A DNA stretch of 10,348 nucleotides, taken from contig PKWS01000124.1 of NCBI GenBank assembly GCA_003132105.1, positions 600-10,947 on the forward strand, given 5' to 3'. Below the pieces are notes generated by a model that saw nothing but the letters and a program-made list of their open reading frames with translations, had not been told where the DNA came from and did no database searches. Source of the DNA: Desulfosporosinus sp. Lineage in GTDB: Bacteria > Bacillota > Desulfitobacteriia > Desulfitobacteriales > Desulfitobacteriaceae. Of the stretch, positions 1 to 7,400 are shown in pieces. Each line of letters starts with the position of its first letter. Position 1 is the stretch's first letter. A program made the position numbers and the translations under genes.

Positions 1-12
1 GGAGAAATGGAA

Positions 13-20
13 GGGAGAGG
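13..20 (+). promoter_or_regulatory. Ribosome binding site of the PHP gene
   Basis: GGGAGAGG lies 5-8 bases before the TTG at 26 and supports this non-ATG start. The only nearby ATG, at 7, is in another frame. Confidence 0.7.
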
Positions 21-25
21 TATTC

Positions 26-853
26 TTGAAGGTCGATCTGCACGTCCATACTCAAGAATCAGACGGTATACTATCGGCTGAAGAGGTCGTAAACCTCGCC
101 CATGCCAATAATGTTAAAATCTTGGCTATTACTGATCATGAGAGTACTGAAGGAATTGCCAAGGCTCAAAGTCTGGCAAAACGTTTAAACATTAACCTAA
201 TTCCTGGTGTTGAATTATTAACTAATTATCAGGGTAAAGAGGTTCATCTCTTGGGGTATTTCAAGGATGTTAATCATCCTGTCTTGCAGACTCGTTTGAG
301 AGAAATACGTGAACAACGTACCACTTTGGCCTATGATATGGTTGAACGCCTAAAAAACAGCGGTCTTGCGTTGGAATGGCAAGATGTTGAACGTGAAGTC
401 AGTGCGGAGGGGGCAGTTAGTAAGGGTCATATCATGAGGGCTATATATCATCGGGAGTGTGGTTGTAGTCAGAAATGGCAAGACATAGCAGAATATTTCC
501 GGCCAGGGGGAATCGCTTATTTGCCTTATCTGCTGCATGCATTTGAAGATGCAGTTGATCTTATTTTTGCTTGTGGGGGACTTCCTGTATTAGCTCATCC
601 AGGACTTTTGCAGAATCCAAAAAAAATATTCGAGCTTTTGGCTTATCGACCTATTGGGCTTGAAGTGTATTACGGTTACTGGGAACGGCAAGAAATACTG
701 ATCCCGTACTATGCGGAAGTCGCAGAGAGATTAGCGATAATTGCTACAGGTGGTAGTGACTATCATGGCCCTTCGGGGCTGATTAAGCTGGGTCAGATGG
801 ATGTCCCGCTTGAAGAGGTTTTAAGATTACAGACCTACCTAACAAATGCTTAG
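26..853 (+). CDS. PHP-domain metal-dependent phosphoesterase (TrpH/YciV-like)
   Basis: The predicted 275-residue soluble cytoplasmic protein has the PHP fold signature: DLHVHT at residues 4-9, TDHE at 36-39, a PGVEL motif with Glu63, HLLGYF at 74-79, AHPG at 190-193 and GGSDYHG at 242-248. These His, Asp and Glu residues normally bind two or three metal ions that hydrolyse phosphoesters. Length and motif order match the TrpH/YciV branch; the E. coli member acts on 3',5'-nucleoside bisphosphates and on 5' ends of short RNA. The exact substrate here is inferred, and another PHP phosphatase activity is possible. The start is TTG at 26, 8 bases after GGGAG at 13-17, and it places the DLHVHT motif right at the N-terminus as in relatives. 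The frame has no stop between 1 and 25, so a longer protein cannot be formally excluded. The K+ channel gene follows after 41 bases, consistent with co-transcription. Confidence 0.93.
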   Translation: MKVDLHVHTQESDGILSAEEVVNLAHANNVKILAITDHESTEGIAKAQSLAKRLNINLIPGVELLTNYQGKEVHLLGYFKDVNHPVLQTRLREIREQRTTLAYDMVERLKNSGLALEWQDVEREVSAEGAVSKGHIMRAIYHRECGCSQKWQDIAEYFRPGGIAYLPYLLHAFEDAVDLIFACGGLPVLAHPGLLQNPKKIFELLAYRPIGLEVYYGYWERQEILIPYYAEVAERLAIIATGGSDYHGPSGLIKLGQMDVPLEEVLRLQTYLTNA

Positions 854-883
854 GTTATCTTTAATTAAACTTCAACCTGACAG

Positions 884-890
884 AAAGGAG
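884..890 (+). promoter_or_regulatory. Ribosome binding site of the K+ channel gene
   Basis: AAAGGAG is 4 bases from the first TTG (895) and 7 from the second (898). Spacing favours 898. No ATG is available at the N-terminus of this frame. Confidence 0.75.
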
Positions 891-894
891 CTAT

Positions 895-1929
895 TTGTTG
901 GAAAAGCGTATTAGGGTTGCCTTTTCGGCCTTGCTCGTAACACTAATTGTTGGTACAGTTGGATTAATACTTACGGAACACCTCAGTTTAGCTCAAGCCA
1001 TTTATTTAACTGTACAAACGGTGACGACGGTGGGCTATGGAGATGTTGAAGTACACTCAAATTCTGGGCATGTTTTTCTAGTTTTCCTAATGCTTGTTGG
1101 AGTAGGTGTAATGCTCTATTCTGCGGGACTTATGATGGCCTTTCTGATTGAAGGTCAGTTGGCTGGTGTGTATGGGAGAAGAAAAATGAACAAAAAAATT
1201 AAACAACTTGAGGATCATATCATTGTCTGCGGAGCAGGACGTGTGGGCAGGCAAGTTCTTTACCGGCTTCGTAAAGAGGGAGCCCCATGTGTTCTTATTG
1301 AACAGCAAGAAGATCTCGCAAATCAGCTTATTGAAGAAGGTTTTTTAGTGATCCAAAGTGATGCGACACACGATGAAACCCTTAAAAAGGCTGGCATTGA
1401 TAAGGCTAAAGGACTTATCACAGCTTTACCAGATGACTCTTTAAATGTCTTTGTAACCTTAACCGCCAAAGGACTAAATCCAGGTATTCATGTGGTTGCA
1501 AGGATGGATCAGCTAGAAACAGAAAAAAAATTATTGCGTGCCGGAGCGGACAAAGTGATTTCTCCAGCCATTCTAGGAGGTCGGCGAATGGCGATGTCTA
1601 TATTAAAACCTATTAGTGTAGATTATATCGACACCGTGATTCATGATCACAATATTGAGATGGAAATGATGGAACTGAAGATTGATCAAGGTTCTTGCTT
1701 AGTAGGGAAGACATTGTCAAGTAGTGGTATTAAACAGCAAACAGGTGCAATGGTTCTTGCAATCTTACGGAATAACCAGGTCATCAGTAATCCAGGTGCT
1801 GAAGAAGAAATTTTACAGGCAGATCTTTTAATTGTTTTCGGTTTGAGAGAACAATTGCATCGTTTAGAAGGGGTAGCGGCAAACATAATAAAATTAAAAT
1901 CAGATAATACATTCGAAAATACCTTTTGA
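895..1929 (+). CDS. Two-TM potassium channel with RCK (TrkA-N/TrkA-C) domain
   Basis: The predicted 344-residue membrane protein is a K+ channel subunit. Transmembrane helix 1 is about residues 6-28, a pore helix follows, the K+ selectivity filter TVGYGD is at 45-50, and transmembrane helix 2 is about 58-84 with glycines suited to a gating hinge. A charged linker (GRRKMNKK) leads into a cytoplasmic RCK N-terminal Rossmann domain with GAGRVG at 113-118. An RCK_C (TrkA-C) ligand-binding domain occupies about 255-325. This is the MthK-type layout, in which tetramers are gated by a ring of RCK domains. The ligand (Ca2+, nucleotide or c-di-AMP) cannot be read from the sequence. Two adjacent TTG codons, 895 and 898, are candidate starts after AAAGGAG at 884-890; 898 has the better 7-base spacing and would remove one residue. 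The gene sits between the PHP and ftsK genes on the same strand. Confidence 0.93.
   Translation: MLEKRIRVAFSALLVTLIVGTVGLILTEHLSLAQAIYLTVQTVTTVGYGDVEVHSNSGHVFLVFLMLVGVGVMLYSAGLMMAFLIEGQLAGVYGRRKMNKKIKQLEDHIIVCGAGRVGRQVLYRLRKEGAPCVLIEQQEDLANQLIEEGFLVIQSDATHDETLKKAGIDKAKGLITALPDDSLNVFVTLTAKGLNPGIHVVARMDQLETEKKLLRAGADKVISPAILGGRRMAMSILKPISVDYIDTVIHDHNIEMEMMELKIDQGSCLVGKTLSSSGIKQQTGAMVLAILRNNQVISNPGAEEEILQADLLIVFGLREQLHRLEGVAANIIKLKSDNTFENTF
1174..1188 (+). promoter_or_regulatory. Candidate internal ribosome binding site and ATG inside the K+ channel gene
   Basis: GGGAG at 1174-1178 is followed 7 bases later by an in-frame ATG at 1186-1188 (Met98 of the channel). This is exactly between transmembrane helix 2 and the RCK domain. 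Initiation here would give a soluble RCK-only protein of 247 residues. Archaeal MthK uses an internal Met start at the same architectural position to make its extra RCK subunits. That this happens here is inference. Confidence 0.45.
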
Positions 1930-1955
1930 CATTCGCCTAGCTCATCTACCATAAT
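1926..1955 (+). promoter_or_regulatory. Candidate housekeeping sigma promoter for ftsK
   Basis: TTGACA at 1926-1931 is a perfect -35 hexamer. CATAAT at 1950-1955, after an 18-base spacer, matches 5 of 6 positions of the -10 consensus. The -35 overlaps the TGA stop (1927-1929) of the channel gene. Transcription would begin near 1962, just upstream of the GGAGGTGG ribosome binding site. A second -10-like hexamer, TATAAG, is at 1957-1962 but its spacing is too long. Confidence 0.6.
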
Positions 1956-1968
1956 GTATAAGAAGCGT

Positions 1969-1976
1969 GGAGGTGG
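1969..1976 (+). promoter_or_regulatory. Ribosome binding site deciding the ftsK start
   Basis: GGAGGTGG is a near-perfect Shine-Dalgarno sequence. Its GGAGGT core ends 7 bases before the GTG at 1982. The upstream in-frame GTG at 1967 overlaps this site and has no comparable signal of its own, so 1982 is preferred. Confidence 0.75.
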
Positions 1977-1981
1977 AAAGT

Positions 1982-4156
1982 GTGTCGAAAAGGGAAGAAG
2001 ATCCAGGTTCTTTTTGGCTTAAATTAGTCAGCATATTTTTATTATTGTTCGCCTTTATAGGGCTATTGGGATCTTTAGGATTTTCGATCGGAAAACTGGT
2101 TTATAGCATGTTTACTGTGGCTATGGGAAGTCTGGCCTGGGCTGGGCCTTTATTATGTTTGGCAGTAGCTATCTTGCTCTGGATTTTTTCCCCGAAATTG
2201 ACGGGAAATAGCCGAGAAATGCTCTCCGATAATCAGGTGCCCAATCGATTGCAAAAATCGAAATCTAAGGACATTTTTTCTAACGGTATCTCTCTTCCTG
2301 AAGGGAAACTTGTAAGCTTGCAGGGATTTGAGCAGTATTTTTCTTCGCCTGCTATGGTGGATATGAAGGATCCCGATGTCCAAAAGGCGGAAGAAATGAA
2401 AGAAATGGGGAAAGATTTCCCTTCTTATTTTGGGACAGGGGAGTCTTTATACCCTCGAAAGCTTGGCAAAATGACGAGTCTAAAAGGACTTAAAGATTAC
2501 ATTGAGGAAGTTGACGAGGAGGAAAGATTTGAACGAGAGACACCAACAGAGAAACCATTTCAGTTTTCTTCGGTGTTTAAGTCCCAAGCGGATCAAGAAG
2601 AGTTCTTAGCAGATTCGGCGTGTACTTCTCAGGAAATACAAGTGCCTCAAAGCCCCGAGACCCCATTCTTAATGGTGAAACAAATGCACGAAGTGTCTGT
2701 GGCTCATTTAGATGATCTTACGCTTAAAAGGGTCGATCATTGGAAGCTTCCTGATTTTGATTTACTGGACCCAGTCATAAAACGTGTGATAATACAGGAT
2801 ACGGAAACGCCGAAACAGCTGGAAAAAGTACTTCTCGATTTTGGAGTCAAAGCCAAGGTTATCCGAGTAACCAGAGGTCCAGTCATTACTCGGTATGAGT
2901 TAGCTCCAGCACCAGGCGTTAAAATTAGTAAAATCGTTAATTTAGCGGATGACATTGCTTTAGGGCTGGCAGCGCGGGATGTGCGTATTGAAGCTCCGAT
3001 CCCTGGAAAAGCGGTTATTGGGATTGAAGTTCCCAATAAACAGGCGCGCTCTGTCCCGTTTAGAGAAGTCCTTGAAACAACTAGTTTTGGAGAATACTCT
3101 TCTAAACTAAAAGTAGCTTTAGGGAAAGATATCGCGGATCAACCTATCATAGGGGATTTGATAAAAATGCCTCATCTCCTTGTAGCAGGAGCTACAGGAT
3201 CGGGCAAAAGTGTTTGCATTACGACAATCATTAATTCCATTCTATTCAATGCAACCCCGGAAGAAGTGAAATTCCTGCTTGTCGATCCTAAAATGGTGGA
3301 GCTTAATCAGTATAATGGCATTCCACATCTTTTAGCTCCAGTTGTGGTCGATCCAAAGAAAGCAGCAAGTGCTTTGAAATGGATTGTCAAAGAAATGGAA
3401 AATCGGTATGCACTCTTTGCAGCTGCAGGGGTTCGAGATATCGAACGCTATAATAAATTAAAAGCAGGGGAAACTGAAGGTCGGAAACCGGCCTTGCCCT
3501 TCATTGTCGTGATCATTGATGAGTTGGCTGATTTAATGATGGTTGCAGCTGGGGAAGTTGAAGAAGCCATCTGTCGTCTAGCTCAAATGGCTCGGGCAGC
3601 GGGGATTCACTTAGTGATTGCCACACAACGCCCATCAGTTGATGTCATTACTGGGGTGATCAAGGCCAATATTCCCAGCCGAATTTCCTTTGCTGTTTCG
3701 TCTCAGATCGATTCCCGCACCATTCTCGATGCAACGGGGGCTGAGAAACTTCTTGGGCAAGGAGACATGCTTTACTCTCCTCTGGGAGTGAATAAAGCAC
3801 TACGGGTACAAGGTTGCTTGGTCACGGATGACGAGGTGCAACGGGTGATTACGCACTGGAAAGGATTAGGCAAGCCGGACTATCTAGATCCAGAGAACCT
3901 TTTCGCAGAAACAACGGCTAAAAGTGAAGAAAGCAATGGACCAGATGATGTATTGTTCATTGATGCAGGACAGCTTTTTATCAGGTCAGGGATTGCCTCT
4001 GTATCCTTTCTGCAACGTAAGTTGAAATTGGGGTATGCAAGAGCAGCACGGTTAATGGATATGCTCCAAGAACAAGGTGTCGTTGGAACCTATGAAGGAA
4101 GTAAACCCCGTCAGGTACTTTTGACTTTAGAAGAATTTAATGAGCGATTCGGATAA
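1982..4156 (+). CDS. ftsK: DNA translocase FtsK/SpoIIIE
   Basis: This septum-associated, ATP-driven double-stranded DNA pump moves chromosomal DNA during division, and into the forespore in sporulating relatives. Taking GTG 1982 as start gives 724 residues (729 from GTG 1967). Two hydrophobic helices lie at about residues 12-36 and 40-68, followed by an acidic linker to about residue 225. The motor domain then carries Walker A GATGSGKS at 403-410, Walker B VVIIDE ending at Asp513-Glu514, and the conserved ATQRP and LGQGDMLY segments. The C-terminal winged-helix gamma domain (about 655-724) carries the DNA-orienting helix with GYARAARLMDML and the EGSKPRQVL ending. All catalytic elements are present. 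FtsK and SpoIIIE usually have four membrane helices; only two are visible here. The frame ends in TAA, followed by a repeat-rich gap with a terminator. FtsK and SpoIIIE roles cannot be separated from sequence alone. Confidence 0.96.
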   Translation: MSKREEDPGSFWLKLVSIFLLLFAFIGLLGSLGFSIGKLVYSMFTVAMGSLAWAGPLLCLAVAILLWIFSPKLTGNSREMLSDNQVPNRLQKSKSKDIFSNGISLPEGKLVSLQGFEQYFSSPAMVDMKDPDVQKAEEMKEMGKDFPSYFGTGESLYPRKLGKMTSLKGLKDYIEEVDEEERFERETPTEKPFQFSSVFKSQADQEEFLADSACTSQEIQVPQSPETPFLMVKQMHEVSVAHLDDLTLKRVDHWKLPDFDLLDPVIKRVIIQDTETPKQLEKVLLDFGVKAKVIRVTRGPVITRYELAPAPGVKISKIVNLADDIALGLAARDVRIEAPIPGKAVIGIEVPNKQARSVPFREVLETTSFGEYSSKLKVALGKDIADQPIIGDLIKMPHLLVAGATGSGKSVCITTIINSILFNATPEEVKFLLVDPKMVELNQYNGIPHLLAPVVVDPKKAASALKWIVKEMENRYALFAAAGVRDIERYNKLKAGETEGRKPALPFIVVIIDELADLMMVAAGEVEEAICRLAQMARAAGIHLVIATQRPSVDVITGVIKANIPSRISFAVSSQIDSRTILDATGAEKLLGQGDMLYSPLGVNKALRVQGCLVTDDEVQRVITHWKGLGKPDYLDPENLFAETTAKSEESNGPDDVLFIDAGQLFIRSGIASVSFLQRKLKLGYARAARLMDMLQEQGVVGTYEGSKPRQVLLTLEEFNERFG

Positions 4157-4158
4157 TA

Positions 4159-4227
4159 GCGAAGCGCGATGCGCGAGGCGAGAAGCGCGAAACCTTCTAG
4201 CCTCGCGCATCGTGCATCGACCTTCGC
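4159..4227. repeat. Imperfect GC-rich inverted repeat
   Basis: Three nested arm pairs can fold into one long hairpin. The outer pair is GCGAAG at 4159-4164 with CTTCGC at 4222-4227. The middle pair is a perfect 13-base CGATGCGCGAGGC at 4167-4179 with GCCTCGCGCATCG at 4200-4212. The inner pair is AGAAG at 4181-4185 with CTTCT at 4194-4198. No T-run follows, so it does not look like a terminator. Base composition is much richer in CG dinucleotides than the flanking genes, suggesting a dispersed repeat of the REP or MITE kind. Its family is not recognised. Confidence 0.75.
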
Positions 4228-4232
4228 CTTAG

Positions 4233-4270
4233 AACACTCTAACCATGATGAATTGGTTAGAGTGTTTTTT
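4233..4270 (+). terminator. Rho-independent terminator after ftsK
   Basis: A perfect 12-base stem, AACACTCTAACC at 4233-4244 with GGTTAGAGTGTT at 4255-4266, encloses a 10-base loop and runs into a T-tract at 4265-4270. It would end transcripts leaving ftsK and separate the glucan synthase gene as its own unit. The minus-strand side lacks a T-tract, so it appears one-directional. Confidence 0.9.
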
Positions 4271-4337
4271 CGCGATGTTTAGCCATCGAGCCTCGAACAT
4301 CGCGCATCGAGCCTCGATAAATTGGTTAGGGTGTTTT
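4251..4337 (+). repeat. 18-base direct duplication of the terminator arm
   Basis: AATTGGTTAGAGTGTTTT at 4251-4268 recurs at 4320-4337 with one change (A to G, 17 of 18 identical). The two copies bracket a 51-base segment made of the GC-rich repeat words. The second copy lacks its own left arm but could pair with the left arm at 4233-4244 with one G-U pair. It may be a target duplication left by insertion of the middle segment, or a slippage product. Confidence 0.7.
4284..4317. repeat. 21-base-period direct repeat
   Basis: CATCGAGCCTCGA occurs at 4284-4296 and again at 4305-4317, a period of 21 bases. Read on the minus strand, 4284-4304 resembles the unit at 4165-4185 on the plus strand (16 of 21 positions). 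CGCGATG at 4271-4277 with CATCGCG at 4298-4304 also forms an inverted pair. This block belongs to the same repeat family as the palindrome at 4159-4227. Confidence 0.7.
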
Positions 4338-4398
4338 CTTTATGATGAATGAAGTGGGGAGGAATGGGAATAATGCATAATGATGTAAAAAAATAGAT

Positions 4399-4402
4399 GG
4401 AG
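4399..4402 (+). promoter_or_regulatory. Ribosome binding site of the glucan synthase gene
   Basis: GGAG lies 7 bases before the ATG at 4410. An in-frame TAA at 4386-4388 with no start codon in between fixes 4410 as the first possible ATG. Confidence 0.7.
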
Positions 4403-4409
4403 ACGAAGA

Positions 4410-7400
4410 ATGAAGTTATTCACACGGCACATTGCGAAGGATAAACCATACAAAGATATTGTCTTGAACAGGGAAGATCTGCTAAGCCATGCCGTAGAGA
4501 TTGCTCGCTTACATGCGCACCAGGAAACCAGTCTACCGAAACGAACATTATTGCCTAGGTTTAAAAAGAATATTAAGTTTTTAGAGCAGGCATACCGAGA
4601 TATTGTGGATTATTCAACCCGGACGCAGGAAGTTTTGCCAGCTACGGAATGGTTATTAGACAACTTTTATAGTTTAAAAGACTTAGGGGAGGAAATTCAT
4701 AAAAATCTCCCTTATAAATTTGAACGTCAATTGCCAAGAAACGCCAGTGGGGATTTCCAAGGATACCCACGGATTTATGGGTTATTAGTTGAACTCATCG
4801 AACATACTGATAGTCAATTGCAAAGTGATACACTCAAAGAGTTTATTAATGCTTATCAGGTTCAAGTGCCTTTGTCGAGTGGGGAACTATGGGCAATTCC
4901 AATTATGTTGAGGATTGTCCTTCTGGAAAATATTACACGGTTAACAGAACAAATCCTCTACACCCAAGAGGAAAGAGAAGCTGCGGATCAATGGGTGATG
5001 CCCTTATTGGAATCAGAGCATGGACTAGACGAGTGGGAAGAGATACTAAAAACGCTCACTGCCCAAGAGGAATATTCCTCGGCATATGCAGAACAGCTGC
5101 TCAAACGTCTGAGGGATTTTGGTGTTGACTCCGCACCGCTGTTACACTGGGTCGATCGAGTGGTCGCTAAGCAAGACACAACAATTGAAGAATTGGCAAA
5201 ACTTGAGCGTCAACGTCAGTCTATATATCAAGTTTCTATGGGTCATGCTATTTTGAGTATCCACTTTGTCACGGCTGAGGATTGGCCTCATTTTTATGAA
5301 GAGGTAAGTTCGGTAGAAAGTAAATTTAAAAAAGATCCAAGTGGTGTTTATAGCGAAATGGACTTTCAGTCACGAGATGCTTATCGTCATCAGGTAGAAA
5401 AAATTGCCCGCCGTTTTAAAGTTTCAGAATTGGTCGTGGCAAGAAAAGTGTTATCAAGATCTGTTAAGGCACATGAGCACGGGGAGTCTGTATCCTCTCA
5501 TGTGGGGTATGATTTGATTGGACCAGGCAGAGTTGCCCTTGAACAAGAATTAGAGCGAGACTTCGGAGAGTCCCGCAACCAAGCAAGTAAAATTCGTCTT
5601 GCGGTTCGGAAGAAGCCTGGTTTATATTATTTTGGAAGTTTGCTGATTGGCATAGGAGTTCTAAGTGCTTGGATTTTATCGTACGCCCTTCAAGTAACTC
5701 CACTCTCTCTGAATTATGTTGTTATAGCTATAGGACTTTTGCTTTGGGCGAGTAGTTTGATTATACCGTTGGTGAATTGGGCCGCTTCAGTACTGTTTCC
5801 TCCCACTTTTCTGCCTAAACTAGAGTTAAGAGAAGGGATTCCTCAGGAATTGCGGACAATGGTTGCTGTGCCAACGCTTTTAACGAGTGTTGGCAGAGTT
5901 AATGAGCTGATTGGGCAAATTGAAGTTTATCATCTTGCCAATAAAGATGAGAATTTACATTTTGCTTTACTCGGGGATTTTGCTGATGCGTCGTCCGAAA
6001 TCGTTCAAGGCGATGAGGAGATTATTGCGGCGGCTACCGTGGCAGTCGAAAAACTAAATAACAAGTACGGTCAAAGTAGGTTTTACTTCTTTCATCGCAA
6101 GCGGATTTTTAATGCTTCTGAAGGTGTCTGGATGGGGTGGGAGAGAAAACGTGGCAAACTGGTTGAATTTAACTGTCTTTTACGTCAAGATGGGGAAACT
6201 AGTTATGAAGTTCAAATTGGAGAATTGTCAATCCTATCAACATTTCGTTATGTAATTACGCTTGATGCAGATACCCAGTTACCACAGGGGACGGCTAGGC
6301 AACTAATAGGAACTCTTGCTCACCCTCTACATGCTCCGCAGTTGAGTGAGGATGGAAGGCGGGTGGTGCAAGGGTATGGGATACTTCAACCGCGTGTTGG
6401 GGTTTCAATCCTGAGCGCAGGGGCATCGAAATTTGCCCGTCTCTTTTCAGGGAGAGTCGGAGTTGATCCTTACACAACGGCTGTATCGGATGTTTATCAA
6501 GACTTATTTGGAGAAGGAATTTTTACAGGTAAGGGAATTTATGATGTTAGTATATTCCATCAGGTGACACATAAGGCCTTTCCGGAAAACACCATTCTCA
6601 GTCATGATTTGATTGAGGGATTATATGCACGAGCAGGACTCGTGACGGACGTAGAGCTGGTCGATGGTTATCCTGCCAACTACCTCGCTTATATGCGTCG
6701 GCTACACCGCTGGGTCAGGGGAGATTGGCAACTTCTACCTTGGCTGTTCAAGCCTATCCCGTTTGTTTCGCGCTGGAAGATTTTCGATAACTTAAGGAGA
6801 AGTTTAGAAGCACCAGCACAATTATTGCTTCTCATCTTAGCCTTCACGGTCTTTTCTGGAGAGCCCTGGATATGGGTAGGGTTAATTTCTTTAAGTTTAA
6901 TGTGGCCCATGGTTTTGAGTATGCTCAGTAGGCTCTTTGCCGAAGGAGCAGAGAAGGAAAACTTCGGTCAAGATATGCTAACCATGTTGGAACAGTTCTC
7001 GCTTCAGTTTTTGTTTCTTCCGTTTAAGGGCTTTATCATGCTTGATGCTATCATACGAAGCATTTATCGACAGTTTTTCTCACACCGATACATGTTAGAA
7101 TGGGAAACTGCCGCTGATACGGAGAAACGCTTAGATGTCAGTTATAAAACAATGATTTATACGATGTGGTCAGTTATTTTGTTTGTCTTGGTTGCTTCTG
7201 TAACTATTCGTTTCTCGTTCCCAACGAAGTTAGGGCTATTTGTCCCATTGGCAATGGCTTGGTTAGCATCACCTTGGGTTGCCTATCGAGTAAGTCTGCC
7301 CATACAGCATAAGAAGGCAATTCTTTCATTTTCAGAGCAGCATGCCTTGCGCCGCTGGGCAAGAAAAACATGGGCCTTTTTTGAAGAGTTTGTTTGCATC

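Larger units (their letters stand above)
4157..4409. other. Intergenic region between ftsK and the glucan synthase gene
   Basis: This 253-base gap contains a GC-rich palindromic block (4159-4227), an intrinsic terminator (4233-4270), a second 21-base repeat block (4271-4317), a degenerate copy of the terminator's right arm (4320-4337) and an AT-rich leader before the next gene. I find no convincing -35/-10 pair for the downstream gene. CATAAT at 4376-4381 is a possible -10, but no good -35 lies at the right distance. The leader also contains GGGGAGG at 4356-4362 followed by very short reading frames. Confidence 0.8.

Noticed and set aside
1..25. Upstream extension of the PHP protein to the left edge
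   Set aside because: The frame has no stop here, but the DLHVHT motif belongs within a few residues of the N-terminus and TTG 26 has a well-spaced GGGAG. The preceding bases read as leader.
2737..3036. A 99-codon minus-strand frame opposite ftsK
   Set aside because: It lies opposite the highly conserved start of the FtsK motor domain, is Ser/Thr/Ile-rich in a way typical of antisense frames, and has no supporting features.
4159..4227. Second intrinsic terminator
   Set aside because: The hairpin is long and GC-rich but is not followed by a T-tract, unlike the clear terminator at 4233-4270.
4159..4317. CRISPR-like array
   Set aside because: The 21-base units are imperfect, occur in both orientations, lack unique spacers of uniform length and have no cas genes nearby.
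4397..4444. A 15-codon frame from ATG 4397 overlapping the glucan synthase start
   Set aside because: It terminates soon in a frame different from the conserved protein and has no Shine-Dalgarno of its own at a usable distance.
4889..5128. A 79-codon plus-strand reading frame inside the glucan synthase gene
   Set aside because: It overlaps the long frame translated from 4410, whose product matches family motifs (LWAIPIMLR) across the same bases. It has no recognisable protein features.
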